DNA of 38,887 nucleotides from Planctomycetaceae bacterium (lineage in GTDB: Bacteria > Planctomycetota > Planctomycetia > Pirellulales > Pirellulaceae): the NCBI GenBank assembly GCA_012959465.1, contig DUDC01000046.1, positions 1 through 38,887 of the forward strand. The letters run 5' to 3'. Positions 17,043 through 25,663 of the stretch are shown in pieces. Every line of letters starts with the position of its first letter. Positions within the stretch are counted from its first letter, which is position 1. The notes below the pieces were generated by a model, which ran no database searches, was not told the origin of the DNA, and was given only the letters and a program-made list of their open reading frames with translations. A program made the position numbers and the translations under genes.

Positions 17043-17850
17043 TTAGCTACGAAGCCAACTCGCACAGCCGACTCGTGTAAAGCGGCTAAAGACGCTGCCA
17101 ATGGGCTGCATACGCGTCTGCATGATGGCATCTTGTAAGTCGCTGGTGACTTGATTGATGCGAGCAACCACGCAGTTCAGGTCAATGTAGCGGCAATGAG
17201 CGGCAATGAGCGGCTGATTGCAGGAGTTGATTCCGACCAAGTACAAGTTCGCCGGCAAAATTCATCAGTGTGTCGAGTGTATCAACGGAAACTCGAATGC
17301 TGAACTCGCTGGGATTCTTCGCGCGGTCATTGCCATCATTCTTCGTTGCGCCAGCCTTGATCTTCGTTTGTTGGGCAACGCTCTTCTCCTCTGTGACCGG
17401 TTCGTCGCCCGAGTCGCTCGAGCTTGAATTGTCCGTTGGCTCGTCCAATTCGTCGGAGCCGTCGTCCTGACAATTGGCGTCTTCAGACGGCCCTTGTTCT
17501 TGAGTTGGCGTTTTCGATTCGTCTTCAGACGGGATTTGACCAAGGAGCTTCAGTTCAGACACCATGCTGCTTACATCAACGGAATTTGCATTTTCGATGT
17601 CCTGAATAAAATTGCGAAGCATGTCGGCAGCGCGTAGCATCGGGTCGATGATCTCCTCCGTCGGCACCAATTTGAATTCGCGGACCAGGATCAGCAGGTC
17701 TTCAAAACTATGTGCAACATTGTTGATCGAATTGAGCCCAAAAAAACCGGTGGCTCCCTTTACCGAATGCACGGCGCGAAATACGGTGTTGACCAGTTCA
17801 ATATCGATGTCAGCACCACCGGCTTCAATCGCTGCCGTTCCGTTTTTCAA
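17043..17850 (-). pseudogene. cheA: Decayed cheA remnant (HPt plus dimerisation region)
   Basis: A CheA histidine-kinase fragment in two frames. Frame one (from 17850) has an HPt domain with the phospho-acceptor His in NTVFRAVHSVKGATGFFGL, an acidic linker, then the dimerisation start VDTLDTLMNFAGELVLGRNQ. It runs out of frame at 17182. The homology resumes in another frame (17043-17258) with ARINQVTSDLQDAIMQTRMQ and PIGSVFSRF. The break coincides with a 10-bp tandem duplication at 17189-17208; removing one copy rejoins the frames exactly. The first HPt helix is missing at the 5' end, where the fragment abuts the HD gene, and the ATPase and CheW-like domains are absent at the 3' end. It cannot be a working CheA. 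Confidence 0.85.
17189..17213. repeat. 10-bp tandem duplication causing the cheA frameshift
   Basis: AGCGGCAATG is present twice (17189-17198, 17199-17208) plus a partial third unit AGCGG. On the minus strand the coding path ...QSAAHCR then shifts frame; with one unit deleted it reads on into YIDLNCVVARINQV. Confidence 0.85.
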
Positions 17851-18401
17851 ACAAGATGGAGCAATTCGGCTTCGGCTTCCATCGCCTCGATAACGTACTG
17901 GATGTGTTCGTTCAAATCGACTCCCAAGTCCTCAGCCCCATTGACGATGTCGGTTCGATTGACCGCTGCCGCAAAACTCTTCTGCTTCATTTTTTTGCGG
18001 ACACTCTTCGCCTTCATGCCCTTCATTTTTTCGGGGCGAACCTTGGCGACGGCGGTTATGAAACCAGCCAATTCATCGCACGCATAGAGAGTTTTGTCCA
18101 TCAGCGAGAGGCGGGGGCAATCTTCCAGATAGTCGGCATGACTTTTTATGGCGTAAATGACGTCGTCCGGATAGCCACGCTCTTTCAGGATTTTCGATCC
18201 TTGCAACGGGTGGTCAGGAGGATCGGGCCAACGCTCGTAGTCAAAGTCATGCAGGAGGCCCACAACGCCCCATTTTTCGACGTCCTCGCCGAACTTCGTT
18301 GCGTAGGATCGCATCGAAACCTCGACCGCCAGCATGTGCCGACGAAGGCTGTCACTCTGCGTAAATTCGCAGACTAGGTCAAACGCGTGTTGACGATCCA
18401 C
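17847..18401 (-). CDS. HD-domain (HDIG-type) hydrolase
   Basis: A 184-residue soluble protein with an HD metal-dependent phosphohydrolase domain. SLRRHMLAVE gives His22, GLLHDFDYERW gives His51-Asp52, YAIKSHADYL a further His (88), and YACDELAGF the distal Asp (109). The family cleaves phosphate esters of nucleotides or second messengers; no substrate is implied by sequence. A Lys/Met-rich patch (about 125-140) resembles basic segments in related HDIG proteins. It starts three bases after the stop of the TPR gene, so they are surely co-transcribed. Its stop lies at the very edge of the cheA fragment, and the last residues may have been altered by the deletion that joined them. Confidence 0.82.
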   Translation of the reverse strand: MDRQHAFDLVCEFTQSDSLRRHMLAVEVSMRSYATKFGEDVEKWGVVGLLHDFDYERWPDPPDHPLQGSKILKERGYPDDVIYAIKSHADYLEDCPRLSLMDKTLYACDELAGFITAVAKVRPEKMKGMKAKSVRKKMKQKSFAAAVNRTDIVNGAEDLGVDLNEHIQYVIEAMEAEAELLHLV

Positions 18402-18404
18402 GGC

Positions 18405-20072
18405 TTACGTCTCGATCAGATTCGGACGATCCTTCGTCTCTTTTTCCTCGACGACCTGCTTCTCGCGCCAAGGCTTCTTCTCCTGATAGCTTTTTAACTC
18501 ACCTCGGAGTTGCTCCTTCATCTCGCCCTCACCAAGATCGACGGCCTTGGTCGACCACTTGATGGCCGACTCGAAATCTCCCGCCTCGGCGTAGCCTGAG
18601 GCGAGAGTGCTGAGGATGTGCGCTTCCTTGTACTCGGTGACCTCACAGGCCTTTGTGGCCAACTCGATGGCCCGCTTTCCGTTACGAACCTTGTCGTCGG
18701 TGGAAGTCGCGAGCACCCAGGCAAAGTTGTTGAGTATGCCGCTATTCTCTGGACTCATTTTCAGGGCTCGCTCGTAATCAGCGAGCGCCTCAACGTGTTT
18801 GCCGACACTCAAAAAGGCATCGGCTCGAGATCGTAAAGCGCGCCAGTTGCTAGCATCCTTCTCCAGGACTCTGGTAATCTCCTTAATAGCTGCTCGAGGT
18901 CGCTGATCGGCATTTAGATAGGCGGCCAATTGTAGCCGGTGGCCCGCATCGTCGGGATCGTTCCCGATCAGCAAGCGAATGTCATCGATCGCCTGCGAGT
19001 ATTTTTTCTCGGCCGCACTGATTCGACTGCGAAGTTGGATGCCGTAGACGATACCGGGATTGAGAGACAACGCCCGGTTCACATCCTGCCGCGCTTTCTC
19101 AAGTTCGTCCTCGAAGAGATAGATCTCAGCGCGGAATAGTCTGGCACCAATGTCGCCACGGTCGATTTGAATCGCCTTGGTCAGGTCTTCAATCGCCTCT
19201 TCTGGTTTTTCCTGCGCGATGTAAAGTTGAGCACGCATGCGATAGACAGCAGTCATGTCGGGGGCCAATTCAATGACCTTCTCGATCTGGTCAAATGCCT
19301 CGATCACACCCTCTTCACCCGTTTGGGAGAGGCTTTCCGCAAGCGCCAATCGTAACTTCGCATCGTCGGGTGACGCTTTCACCAGTTTCTTCAACGTCTT
19401 CACCGCTTCGCCGAACTGCTGCTTGCCGTGCAAGAAGTCCGCCTGTTGTCGCAGAATTCCCATGTTGTCCGGATCCAATTCGGAGGCCTTCGCGAAATCT
19501 GCCAGTTGTTGGACGAGATCGTCGCCAAACCTGGCTCGCCAAAGGTAAGCCGACGCTGCTCGCAGTTTGTCGTTGGCTTTATTGAACGATTCAACCGCCG
19601 CGCTGGCCGCTTTGAATCCGCGTTTGCGATCTCCGCCCGGCATCGACGACAGCTCGCACAACAGTAGGTGACCATCTGCGAATTCGGGTTTGAATTTGAT
19701 AGCCGATTCCAGGTCTTTCACCGCCAATTCTCGGTAACGCAATCTGGCACTCTGGCGGATGCCCGGCTGAAGGATTCTCTGAGCGCTGACAGAAGCACGG
19801 CGGAACAGCGTCGAACTAGCCAGCTCCTTCGTGAAGATCGTTCCCGGACCATCCAGCCCTTTTTTCAGAGCGGACTCGCACAAGACGATGACTCGGTCCA
19901 CGTAGTCCGATTTGCCCTCGAAGTGGATTTTCGTGGCCTCGTCCAGATCTCGTTGCCCTGGCGGCAAATCGTCGCCACAAGCCACACACGTCGCGAACGC
20001 CGGGAGCAAGAGTGGACATACCGTGAAAATGATGCGGTGAACGAGCTTCATGGCAGACATCTTTTTTCCCAT
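18405..20072 (-). CDS. Exported TPR-repeat protein
   Basis: A 555-residue protein with a hydrophobic signal segment (about 9-33, ending CVACGDD) followed by roughly ten tetratricopeptide repeats. Typical units are ADFAKASELDPDNMGILRQQ, AIEDLTKAIQIDRGDIGARL, ALADYERALKMSPENSGILN and AIKWSTKAVDLGEGEM. TPR arrays mediate protein-protein contacts; the partner is unknown. The C-terminus is Lys/Glu-rich and probably unstructured. Candidate starts are ATGs at 20072, 20060 and 20051; 20060 has GGGA upstream, so the true start may be four codons later than given. Same strand as the upstream aldehyde dehydrogenase (103-base gap) and three bases before the HD gene. Confidence 0.82.
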   Translation of the reverse strand: MGKKMSAMKLVHRIIFTVCPLLLPAFATCVACGDDLPPGQRDLDEATKIHFEGKSDYVDRVIVLCESALKKGLDGPGTIFTKELASSTLFRRASVSAQRILQPGIRQSARLRYRELAVKDLESAIKFKPEFADGHLLLCELSSMPGGDRKRGFKAASAAVESFNKANDKLRAASAYLWRARFGDDLVQQLADFAKASELDPDNMGILRQQADFLHGKQQFGEAVKTLKKLVKASPDDAKLRLALAESLSQTGEEGVIEAFDQIEKVIELAPDMTAVYRMRAQLYIAQEKPEEAIEDLTKAIQIDRGDIGARLFRAEIYLFEDELEKARQDVNRALSLNPGIVYGIQLRSRISAAEKKYSQAIDDIRLLIGNDPDDAGHRLQLAAYLNADQRPRAAIKEITRVLEKDASNWRALRSRADAFLSVGKHVEALADYERALKMSPENSGILNNFAWVLATSTDDKVRNGKRAIELATKACEVTEYKEAHILSTLASGYAEAGDFESAIKWSTKAVDLGEGEMKEQLRGELKSYQEKKPWREKQVVEEKETKDRPNLIET

Positions 20073-20175
20073 CTGAGTTAATTACCAAGACTTCTCATAT
20101 TATTGCGCCAAGTCCGACCAAAATCCATCCGAATCCGAGGCGCGCTCGATAACGGATCGACGTGCTGAAGACTCC

Positions 20176-21756
20176 TCACTGTTCAATGTCAGCAACCGTC
20201 CAGTCACCGTCGACCAATCGCCACCCCCCCAACTGGTTAACGTCCTGCAAGGAAAGCGGCAAACGGGAATTGCGAACGTTATCGAAGCACGCCAACGTCG
20301 CAAAGCGGCGCAATGAACCGGGGATTCCCACAGCGGTAAACCCTGGGTGCCCGGTTGCCGGGTAGGGGCCGCCATGATTCATCGCTGGACTAACCGCCAC
20401 TCCCGTTGGCATTTTGTCGTTCAACAAACGTCCAACTCGTGGGCGGAGCGCAGCGGCCACTTTTCGATAACTAGCCTCATCGCCGTTCTCGGTCGCAGAA
20501 TAAATGCATCCCGTTAGATTTCCCTCCAGCCCACCGACGATACTGGTCATCTGGTCAAGGTCGGAGGCAACGACCAACAAACTGACGTTGCCGAAGGCTT
20601 CCTGTTGCAACGCTTCGGCGTCCGCCAGGAAAGCATCTCCGCTGACGCGTAACAGCGAATTTGCGAACGAGTAACCCTCACCCGCGCCAACTTGGCCGCC
20701 AACCAGCAATTCGGCACCGGCGTCGACGAGCGACGTAACGGCAGCGTTCAACGACCGTTCGACACTGGCCGAGAGGAGCGTGCCGGCCGCTGCTTGCCCA
20801 AAAGCGGCAACGATGTTGTCAACGAATTTCTCCGTCATCTCGCCGGATGGCAGAACAACCAAGCCAGGGTTCGTGCAAAACTGCCCGGTTCCCATGAGGC
20901 AACTCTGCGTGAACTCGGTCGCCAAGTCGTCGCCGCGTTCTGCCAACGCCTCGGCGAGGATGACGATCGGATTGATGCTGGACAGCTCCAGATAGATTGG
21001 TTTCCCAGCCGCGTCAGCCGCCCTCTTGAGTGCCAGCCCGGCCTGTCGACTACCGGTGTACCCTGTGGCGCCAACCCGCGGGTCGGCGACCAACCTCTCC
21101 CCGTCCTCATGGTTCAACCGATAAAGCAACTGGACTGTCCCGTCCGGCAATCCGCATTGCTGCGCCGCGTCCTGGGCAATCTCGGCAAAAATTTGCGTCG
21201 TGCGTGGGTGGGAAGAATTGGCTTTGGCGATGACAGGATTGCCCGCGGCGATCGCTGCGGCGAAGTCTCCACCTGAGATGCTCCCGAATGCGAACGGGAA
21301 ATTATTAGGACCGAACACGCAAACCGGTCCAATCGGTGCCAAGACCGAGCGAATGCCCTGTGCAGTGTCGATCGTGGACATCGCCCACGTACCGACGGAT
21401 GCCGCATCGGCCGCTTGTCGCAATTGTCCCGTGGTTCGCGGCAATTCACCGTCAGCTAGGCGAGGACTGGCGGGAAGAGCCGTTTCGGCATGTGCTGCTT
21501 CAACCAACTCGTCGGCGCGAGCTTCTATTCCGTCGGCATACTGTCTCAGGAAATCCGCAATCTGACTCGATGGAATGTCTCTGAGCTTCGCCACGGCGGC
21601 GGTCGCCGCATTCAGGGCAAGTTCACAATCCGACCAGCTGCTAACAGGAAACAGATGCTCAAGGGGTTGCTTGGTCTTTGGATTGTCGGCCTGAAACTGG
21701 CCGCAAACGTCCGCTTGGCACCACTTTCCATTAATCAATATCGGCTGAATGGTCAT
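20176..21756 (-). CDS. 2,5-dioxovalerate (alpha-ketoglutarate semialdehyde) dehydrogenase
   Basis: A 526-residue NAD(P)-dependent aldehyde dehydrogenase. PIGPVCVFGPNNFPFAFG (about 141-158) is the oxyanion-Asn region, AKAN (178) binds cofactor, LELSSINPIV holds the general base Glu257, and GQFCTNPG the catalytic Cys294. The C-terminal FTAVGIPGSLRRFATLACFD is a hallmark of the subgroup that oxidises 2,5-dioxopentanoate to 2-oxoglutarate in oxidative pentose or hexarate breakdown. The preceding gene encodes a dehydratase that would make this substrate, which supports the name. The ATG at 21756 fits the family start; the extra 30 residues upstream have no homology. Cytoplasmic. Confidence 0.87.
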   Translation of the reverse strand: MTIQPILINGKWCQADVCGQFQADNPKTKQPLEHLFPVSSWSDCELALNAATAAVAKLRDIPSSQIADFLRQYADGIEARADELVEAAHAETALPASPRLADGELPRTTGQLRQAADAASVGTWAMSTIDTAQGIRSVLAPIGPVCVFGPNNFPFAFGSISGGDFAAAIAAGNPVIAKANSSHPRTTQIFAEIAQDAAQQCGLPDGTVQLLYRLNHEDGERLVADPRVGATGYTGSRQAGLALKRAADAAGKPIYLELSSINPIVILAEALAERGDDLATEFTQSCLMGTGQFCTNPGLVVLPSGEMTEKFVDNIVAAFGQAAAGTLLSASVERSLNAAVTSLVDAGAELLVGGQVGAGEGYSFANSLLRVSGDAFLADAEALQQEAFGNVSLLVVASDLDQMTSIVGGLEGNLTGCIYSATENGDEASYRKVAAALRPRVGRLLNDKMPTGVAVSPAMNHGGPYPATGHPGFTAVGIPGSLRRFATLACFDNVRNSRLPLSLQDVNQLGGWRLVDGDWTVADIEQ

Positions 21757-21859
21757 TGTCGAGGTCGGTCCATTTCCTGGTGAATTGTGATTCTCATGCA
21801 GGTAGTGTTTTAGCGGGGTCGCTGTGGATTGTAACCCGTGCAACACCCTTCGCGTGAAT

Positions 21860-22714
21860 TCATCCCTGAACCACCCGGTTACTTAGTGTTCCAATCCCAT
21901 CGATGGTAATGTCGACGACGTCGGCAGGGAGCAACGTGAAGTCGTTTTCTGGGACGATCCCGGTGCCGGTCAACAGGAATACCCCGTGCGGAAAATCGTT
22001 GTCTCGACCGAGCCATTGGATGAGGTCCTCGAGAGACCTCGCCATCTGGTCAAGGCCGGTGGCGCCGCTAAAGATCACTTGATTGTCACGACGAATCGAA
22101 ATGTGAATTCCAACCTCATCCCGTGGGGGGAAGCTACTGGCCAATGTGACCCACGGGCCCAGACCGCAACACTGGTTGTAAACTTTCGCTTGCGGTAGGT
22201 AGAGCGGGTTTTCGCCCTCGATGTCCCGGGAACTCATGTCGTTCCCGATGGTGTAGCCGACCAGTTGTTTCCGAGAATTGACGACCAACGTCAACTCCGG
22301 CTCCGGTACGTTCCATTTGGAATCCGCTCGAATTCGCAAAGGCTGACCTGGTCCCGATACTCGGTTAGGTGTCGCTTTGAGAAACAACTCCGGCCGAGGA
22401 GATTGGTAAACTCGGTCGTAGCAAGACGCAGCAGCCTCCGATTCCTCCATCCGTGCCGTCTGGCTACGTTTGTAGGTCACTCCGGCGGCCCAAACTTCCT
22501 GCTGATCGATGGGAGCCAGTAGCTCTATGCTGCTCAATGGCAACGACTCACCTTGCCGATCCTGAACGGTCGACAGAGGATCCATGGATTCGAGGATGGC
22601 AGACAACGACGGCAAGTCGTCGTCCAAGCGGATCGCCACGATTGTCTCGTCGGAGACTATCCCTACGCCCACCGCGTGCGGTTGACCGGACGGAAAATAT
22701 CTGGCGAGTTTCAT
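21860..22714 (-). CDS. FAH-family 2-keto-3-deoxy-pentonate dehydratase-like protein
   Basis: A 284-residue fumarylacetoacetate-hydrolase-fold protein. Visible metal-ligand motif EPELTLV (Glu138, Glu140) and GNDMSSRDIEG (Asp159), with VWAAGVTYKRSQTARMEES and LFLKATPNRVSGPGQPLRIR, are the pattern I know from 2-keto-3-deoxy-D-arabinonate dehydratase (KdaD), which forms 2,5-dioxopentanoate. The next gene encodes the enzyme for that product. I chose the ATG at 22714; the upstream ATG at 22753 adds 13 residues without homology. A general FAH hydrolase remains possible, and the pentose (arabinose or xylose series) cannot be told. Confidence 0.8.
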   Translation of the reverse strand: MKLARYFPSGQPHAVGVGIVSDETIVAIRLDDDLPSLSAILESMDPLSTVQDRQGESLPLSSIELLAPIDQQEVWAAGVTYKRSQTARMEESEAAASCYDRVYQSPRPELFLKATPNRVSGPGQPLRIRADSKWNVPEPELTLVVNSRKQLVGYTIGNDMSSRDIEGENPLYLPQAKVYNQCCGLGPWVTLASSFPPRDEVGIHISIRRDNQVIFSGATGLDQMARSLEDLIQWLGRDNDFPHGVFLLTGTGIVPENDFTLLPADVVDITIDGIGTLSNRVVQG

Positions 22715-22791
22715 GCGAGTCGTCTCGACGTGTTCAACAAGCACTGACGGCAAGGACGTACCATACTGATTTCAGGATACATCAATACCAT

Positions 22792-25062
22792 TCAGTCGTT
22801 TTTGCTACCGCGGCGGTGGAAGTACATCCGCACGATCTCGTCATCAGGCGGTGGAGTCAGCTTAACGACGATATAGGTGGTCAAGAACGAGGTAATCAGC
22901 CCGATGATAATCGGGTTGAAATCGAAGAGTCGATAGGGATGAAAGAAGCTCCCGTTGACGATGACCCCCAGCACATACATTGAAAGGTGAGCGACAAAAC
23001 CACCAATCATGCCGGCCATACAACCCTGCAAATTAGCGCGAGGCCAATAGATCGCGAACACAACAGGCGCCAAGAAACATGCCGCTAATCCGCTGCCCGT
23101 ATAGACGATGATGTCTTGCAGGAATTGCGGCGGATTAATCGAACCGAGCAACGCGCCTAATCCAATCAACAATGTCACGACATAGGTCATCGTTTTGATG
23201 GTCTTCTGAGAGGCGTCGCGGTTGATATTTCGCTGGTAGATATCGCGCACGACGGCCGAAGAGATGACAAGCAGAAAGCTATCAACTGTTGACATGACGG
23301 CCGCAAACGGCGCGGCAACGAGGAGGCCTGCCATCCAAGGATGACCGATGTTCGATGTCAACGTGACGGCCATCTGCGGCATGATTCGGTCGGACTCGAG
23401 GTCCATGCCAGGCAACAACAAACGGGAACAGCAGAAGATCAAGATCAGCGGGAAGTAGATCATTGAGTAATAGCAAGTGACCGTTATGATCGCCAGGCGC
23501 AGAGTGCGGGAACTGCGAAAGGCCATCAAGCGAACCATTGTGCTCGGTTGCCCTGTACCGGAAATCGCCCACATGAAGAAGAACGAAATCGCGAGCGACA
23601 GTGGCAAGAAACCGGACGACGGATTCACCGGCTGCTTTCCATTGTCAGCAACTTCCTGTTGCCCAATGGTCGACCAATTCACGGTCGTCTCATGATCTCC
23701 GCCACGTGTGACTTCTACCTTTACCGCTTTGGTGTACTCCGATCCATGTTTCCCCACGACCGTATACTCTCCGGCCTCCAATGCGACGACGTTGATTTCG
23801 CTCTGCCGCTCCACGACAATGCGACCATCAGCGTCAAGTACCACCACATCACCCGGCTGTGGTGAGTGAATGGTCAATGTTCCTGGTTCCTTTGGAAGTT
23901 TGGGAGGCACGGGACCGGGACCTCGGACGTACGAACCTTTTTTGCCGGCTCCGTAAGCGTAGTCCAATAGTCGAGTGATTGTCAGTTTGTGTTTCGACAA
24001 TTTTGATCTTGTTTGCTGATCGAGCCAAACGATAGTCCCCTGCTCTCCCCAGTCAACGGGTACCATCGCCTCGAGCCTCTCCAGTTGCTCGGTCACCTGC
24101 ACAGGCGATGTCAATTCGACGATCTTGATGTGCTGAATCGTCTTGATTCCCACGGGTGCAGAGAGTGTGCTGCTGACGCGAAACAATCGCGGAGGCTGAT
24201 CGCCCTGTGAAATGCCGAACCACGGCGCAGTAGTGCTCCAACGGATCTTCACTTCATCTTCCATCTCGATTTGAGCAAGCCCTAGTTTCGGAGGGGTCAA
24301 TTCGGACAACCGCTCGGTCGCCGTTCCAAACCCGCCAACTTGCCAAAGCGCCAACGGGAGCATGATCACAACTCCCACCACCATGACGATGCCCTGCATC
24401 ACATCGGTCCAAACCACCGCATGAAAACCACCATATGTCGTGTAGACAATCACTGAAATGGCGAACACGACAAGACAGAGAAGGTAGCCCGGGTCGACAT
24501 CTCGCAGCCAATCTGTACCCGACTTGGCTCCGTCGATCCAAGCGACAAGTGACTGAAAAACCTCGACGTCTTGTAATAGAGTCTTGAGAATCTCGCTGCC
24601 CGACTTGAACTGGGCAACCAGGTTAAACGACATGAAAAAGACGATTAGCGCCACGCTCAACAGTCCGAATGCCGAGCTGCGAAATCGGTCGCGAAAGACG
24701 TCCGGAATCGTAATAGCTCCGGACATTCTGGCCATCTGGTTGATTCGCTTCCCGACAAGACCCATGGCGCAGATCGGCACCACCATGTAACTGCCAATCC
24801 AGAGCGCGAGAATCCAGCCGTGCATGTAGACCTTCGACGGAAAGCCGGTGAAGCTACCTCCCGACGCGCTGGTTGCCGCGAACGTCAACGCAAACGCCCA
24901 GACGCCGAGTCGACGTCCTCCCAAAAAATACTCGCTGAGGAAGTTCTTTCCAGACCTCAATCTGTTTGCCAACCATGCCAGGCCGAACACGGCCAAGATG
25001 TAGATAATGAAGGTGACTAAAGCGGCGTTGGATGCCGACTGGGCGAACATGATCGCATTCAT
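22792..25062 (-). CDS. Sodium:solute symporter (SSS family) with large periplasmic insertion
   Basis: A 756-residue transporter, far longer than the usual ~480-550. Membrane helices are visible at about 13-34, 53-72, 84-104, 130-151, 193-213 and 218-243, then a second membrane block from about 483 to 735. GTGQPSTMVRLMAFRSSRTL resembles the PanF-type branch. Between the blocks, residues ~255-482 form a soluble insertion; by standard SSS topology this loop is outside the membrane. Its end (about 395-462) looks like a PEGA-type beta domain: PQPGDVVVLDADGRIVV and ALEAGEYTVVGKHGSEYTKA. The start codon overlaps the stop of the small membrane gene (ATGA). Neighbouring catabolic genes suggest uptake of a sugar acid; the substrate is inferred, not shown. 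Confidence 0.85.
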   Translation of the reverse strand: MNAIMFAQSASNAALVTFIIYILAVFGLAWLANRLRSGKNFLSEYFLGGRRLGVWAFALTFAATSASGGSFTGFPSKVYMHGWILALWIGSYMVVPICAMGLVGKRINQMARMSGAITIPDVFRDRFRSSAFGLLSVALIVFFMSFNLVAQFKSGSEILKTLLQDVEVFQSLVAWIDGAKSGTDWLRDVDPGYLLCLVVFAISVIVYTTYGGFHAVVWTDVMQGIVMVVGVVIMLPLALWQVGGFGTATERLSELTPPKLGLAQIEMEDEVKIRWSTTAPWFGISQGDQPPRLFRVSSTLSAPVGIKTIQHIKIVELTSPVQVTEQLERLEAMVPVDWGEQGTIVWLDQQTRSKLSKHKLTITRLLDYAYGAGKKGSYVRGPGPVPPKLPKEPGTLTIHSPQPGDVVVLDADGRIVVERQSEINVVALEAGEYTVVGKHGSEYTKAVKVEVTRGGDHETTVNWSTIGQQEVADNGKQPVNPSSGFLPLSLAISFFFMWAISGTGQPSTMVRLMAFRSSRTLRLAIITVTCYYSMIYFPLILIFCCSRLLLPGMDLESDRIMPQMAVTLTSNIGHPWMAGLLVAAPFAAVMSTVDSFLLVISSAVVRDIYQRNINRDASQKTIKTMTYVVTLLIGLGALLGSINPPQFLQDIIVYTGSGLAACFLAPVVFAIYWPRANLQGCMAGMIGGFVAHLSMYVLGVIVNGSFFHPYRLFDFNPIIIGLITSFLTTYIVVKLTPPPDDEIVRMYFHRRGSKND

Positions 25063-25367
25063 GAGCTCGCCTCCGTCGGCGCGTCTTCTTCGGAAGATCC
25101 AAGATCGTCTTCACGGAAGATAAAAATGCAAAACAGAATCGCGATGACATTGGCGATCAACCACGGCACGAGGATGCCCAACACAATCCATTGGGGCAAC
25201 CCCCACAAGATCGCCACTTCCTGATCCTCAGGCACGTAGCCGTTGATGTAGCAGTACGGAACGCACCACACGAGGCAAGCCGCCCATAAACAGAAAATAA
25301 AAATCGCTTCACGGCGAGAATTGACGAAAAGCGGGTCGTAATCCGGATGTTCCGTGCTAGGTTTCAC
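25059..25367 (-). CDS. Small YhdT/DUF997-like membrane protein, symporter partner
   Basis: A ~102-residue protein with two membrane segments (IFIFCLWAACLVWCVPY and WIVLGILVPWLIANVIAIL) and an acidic tail FREDDLGSSEEDAPTEASS. The order REA...W...GLPQW...FRDD matches DUF997/YhdT, a small protein encoded beside PanF-type sodium symporters. Its stop overlaps the symporter ATG (ATGA), indicating translational coupling. I chose GTG at 25367 since GAGGG lies seven bases upstream and it begins where family members begin; the frame extends to ATG 25535, which would add 56 residues with no family resemblance. It may assist symporter stability or assembly. Confidence 0.72.
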   Translation of the reverse strand: MKPSTEHPDYDPLFVNSRREAIFIFCLWAACLVWCVPYCYINGYVPEDQEVAILWGLPQWIVLGILVPWLIANVIAILFCIFIFREDDLGSSEEDAPTEASS

Positions 25368-25663
25368 GGCTTGGCCCTCGAAGACATCACATTGCGATTT
25401 TAGATACTCAGCCAACTCCAAGGTCCCGATTCTAGGCGAGCTGGCACAGGATTCAAACGAATCTCGAAAATTGTTGGATCTGGCCTCCGCACCGTCCCGA
25501 CGGCCTGTGTGACGGAATATGGTGAACGTGGGCATGATTGGCTCGAAAGGGTCGATCAAGTCGTGGAATCGTGGCCAAAGCGACCGCTCGCATTACGTGT
25601 GTTCGGTCGCTAGAATCTTGGCGTTTCAGCGCACTGCCAAATCACTCATTCAAGGACACCACG

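Noticed and set aside
16518..17138. Plus-strand open frame of 206 codons across the outer-membrane gene start and the cheA remnant
   Set aside because: No domain, no signal and no ribosome site; it overlaps better-supported features on the other strand.
17182..17850. Reading the first cheA frame as an intact small HPt protein gene
   Set aside because: The matching downstream CheA sequence in another frame, the duplication at the break and the lost 5' end show decay of a longer gene.
25368..25535. N-terminal extension of the small symporter-partner gene to ATG 25535
   Set aside because: No ribosome site, no family resemblance, and it would fill the divergent promoter region; GTG at 25367 with GAGGG fits better.
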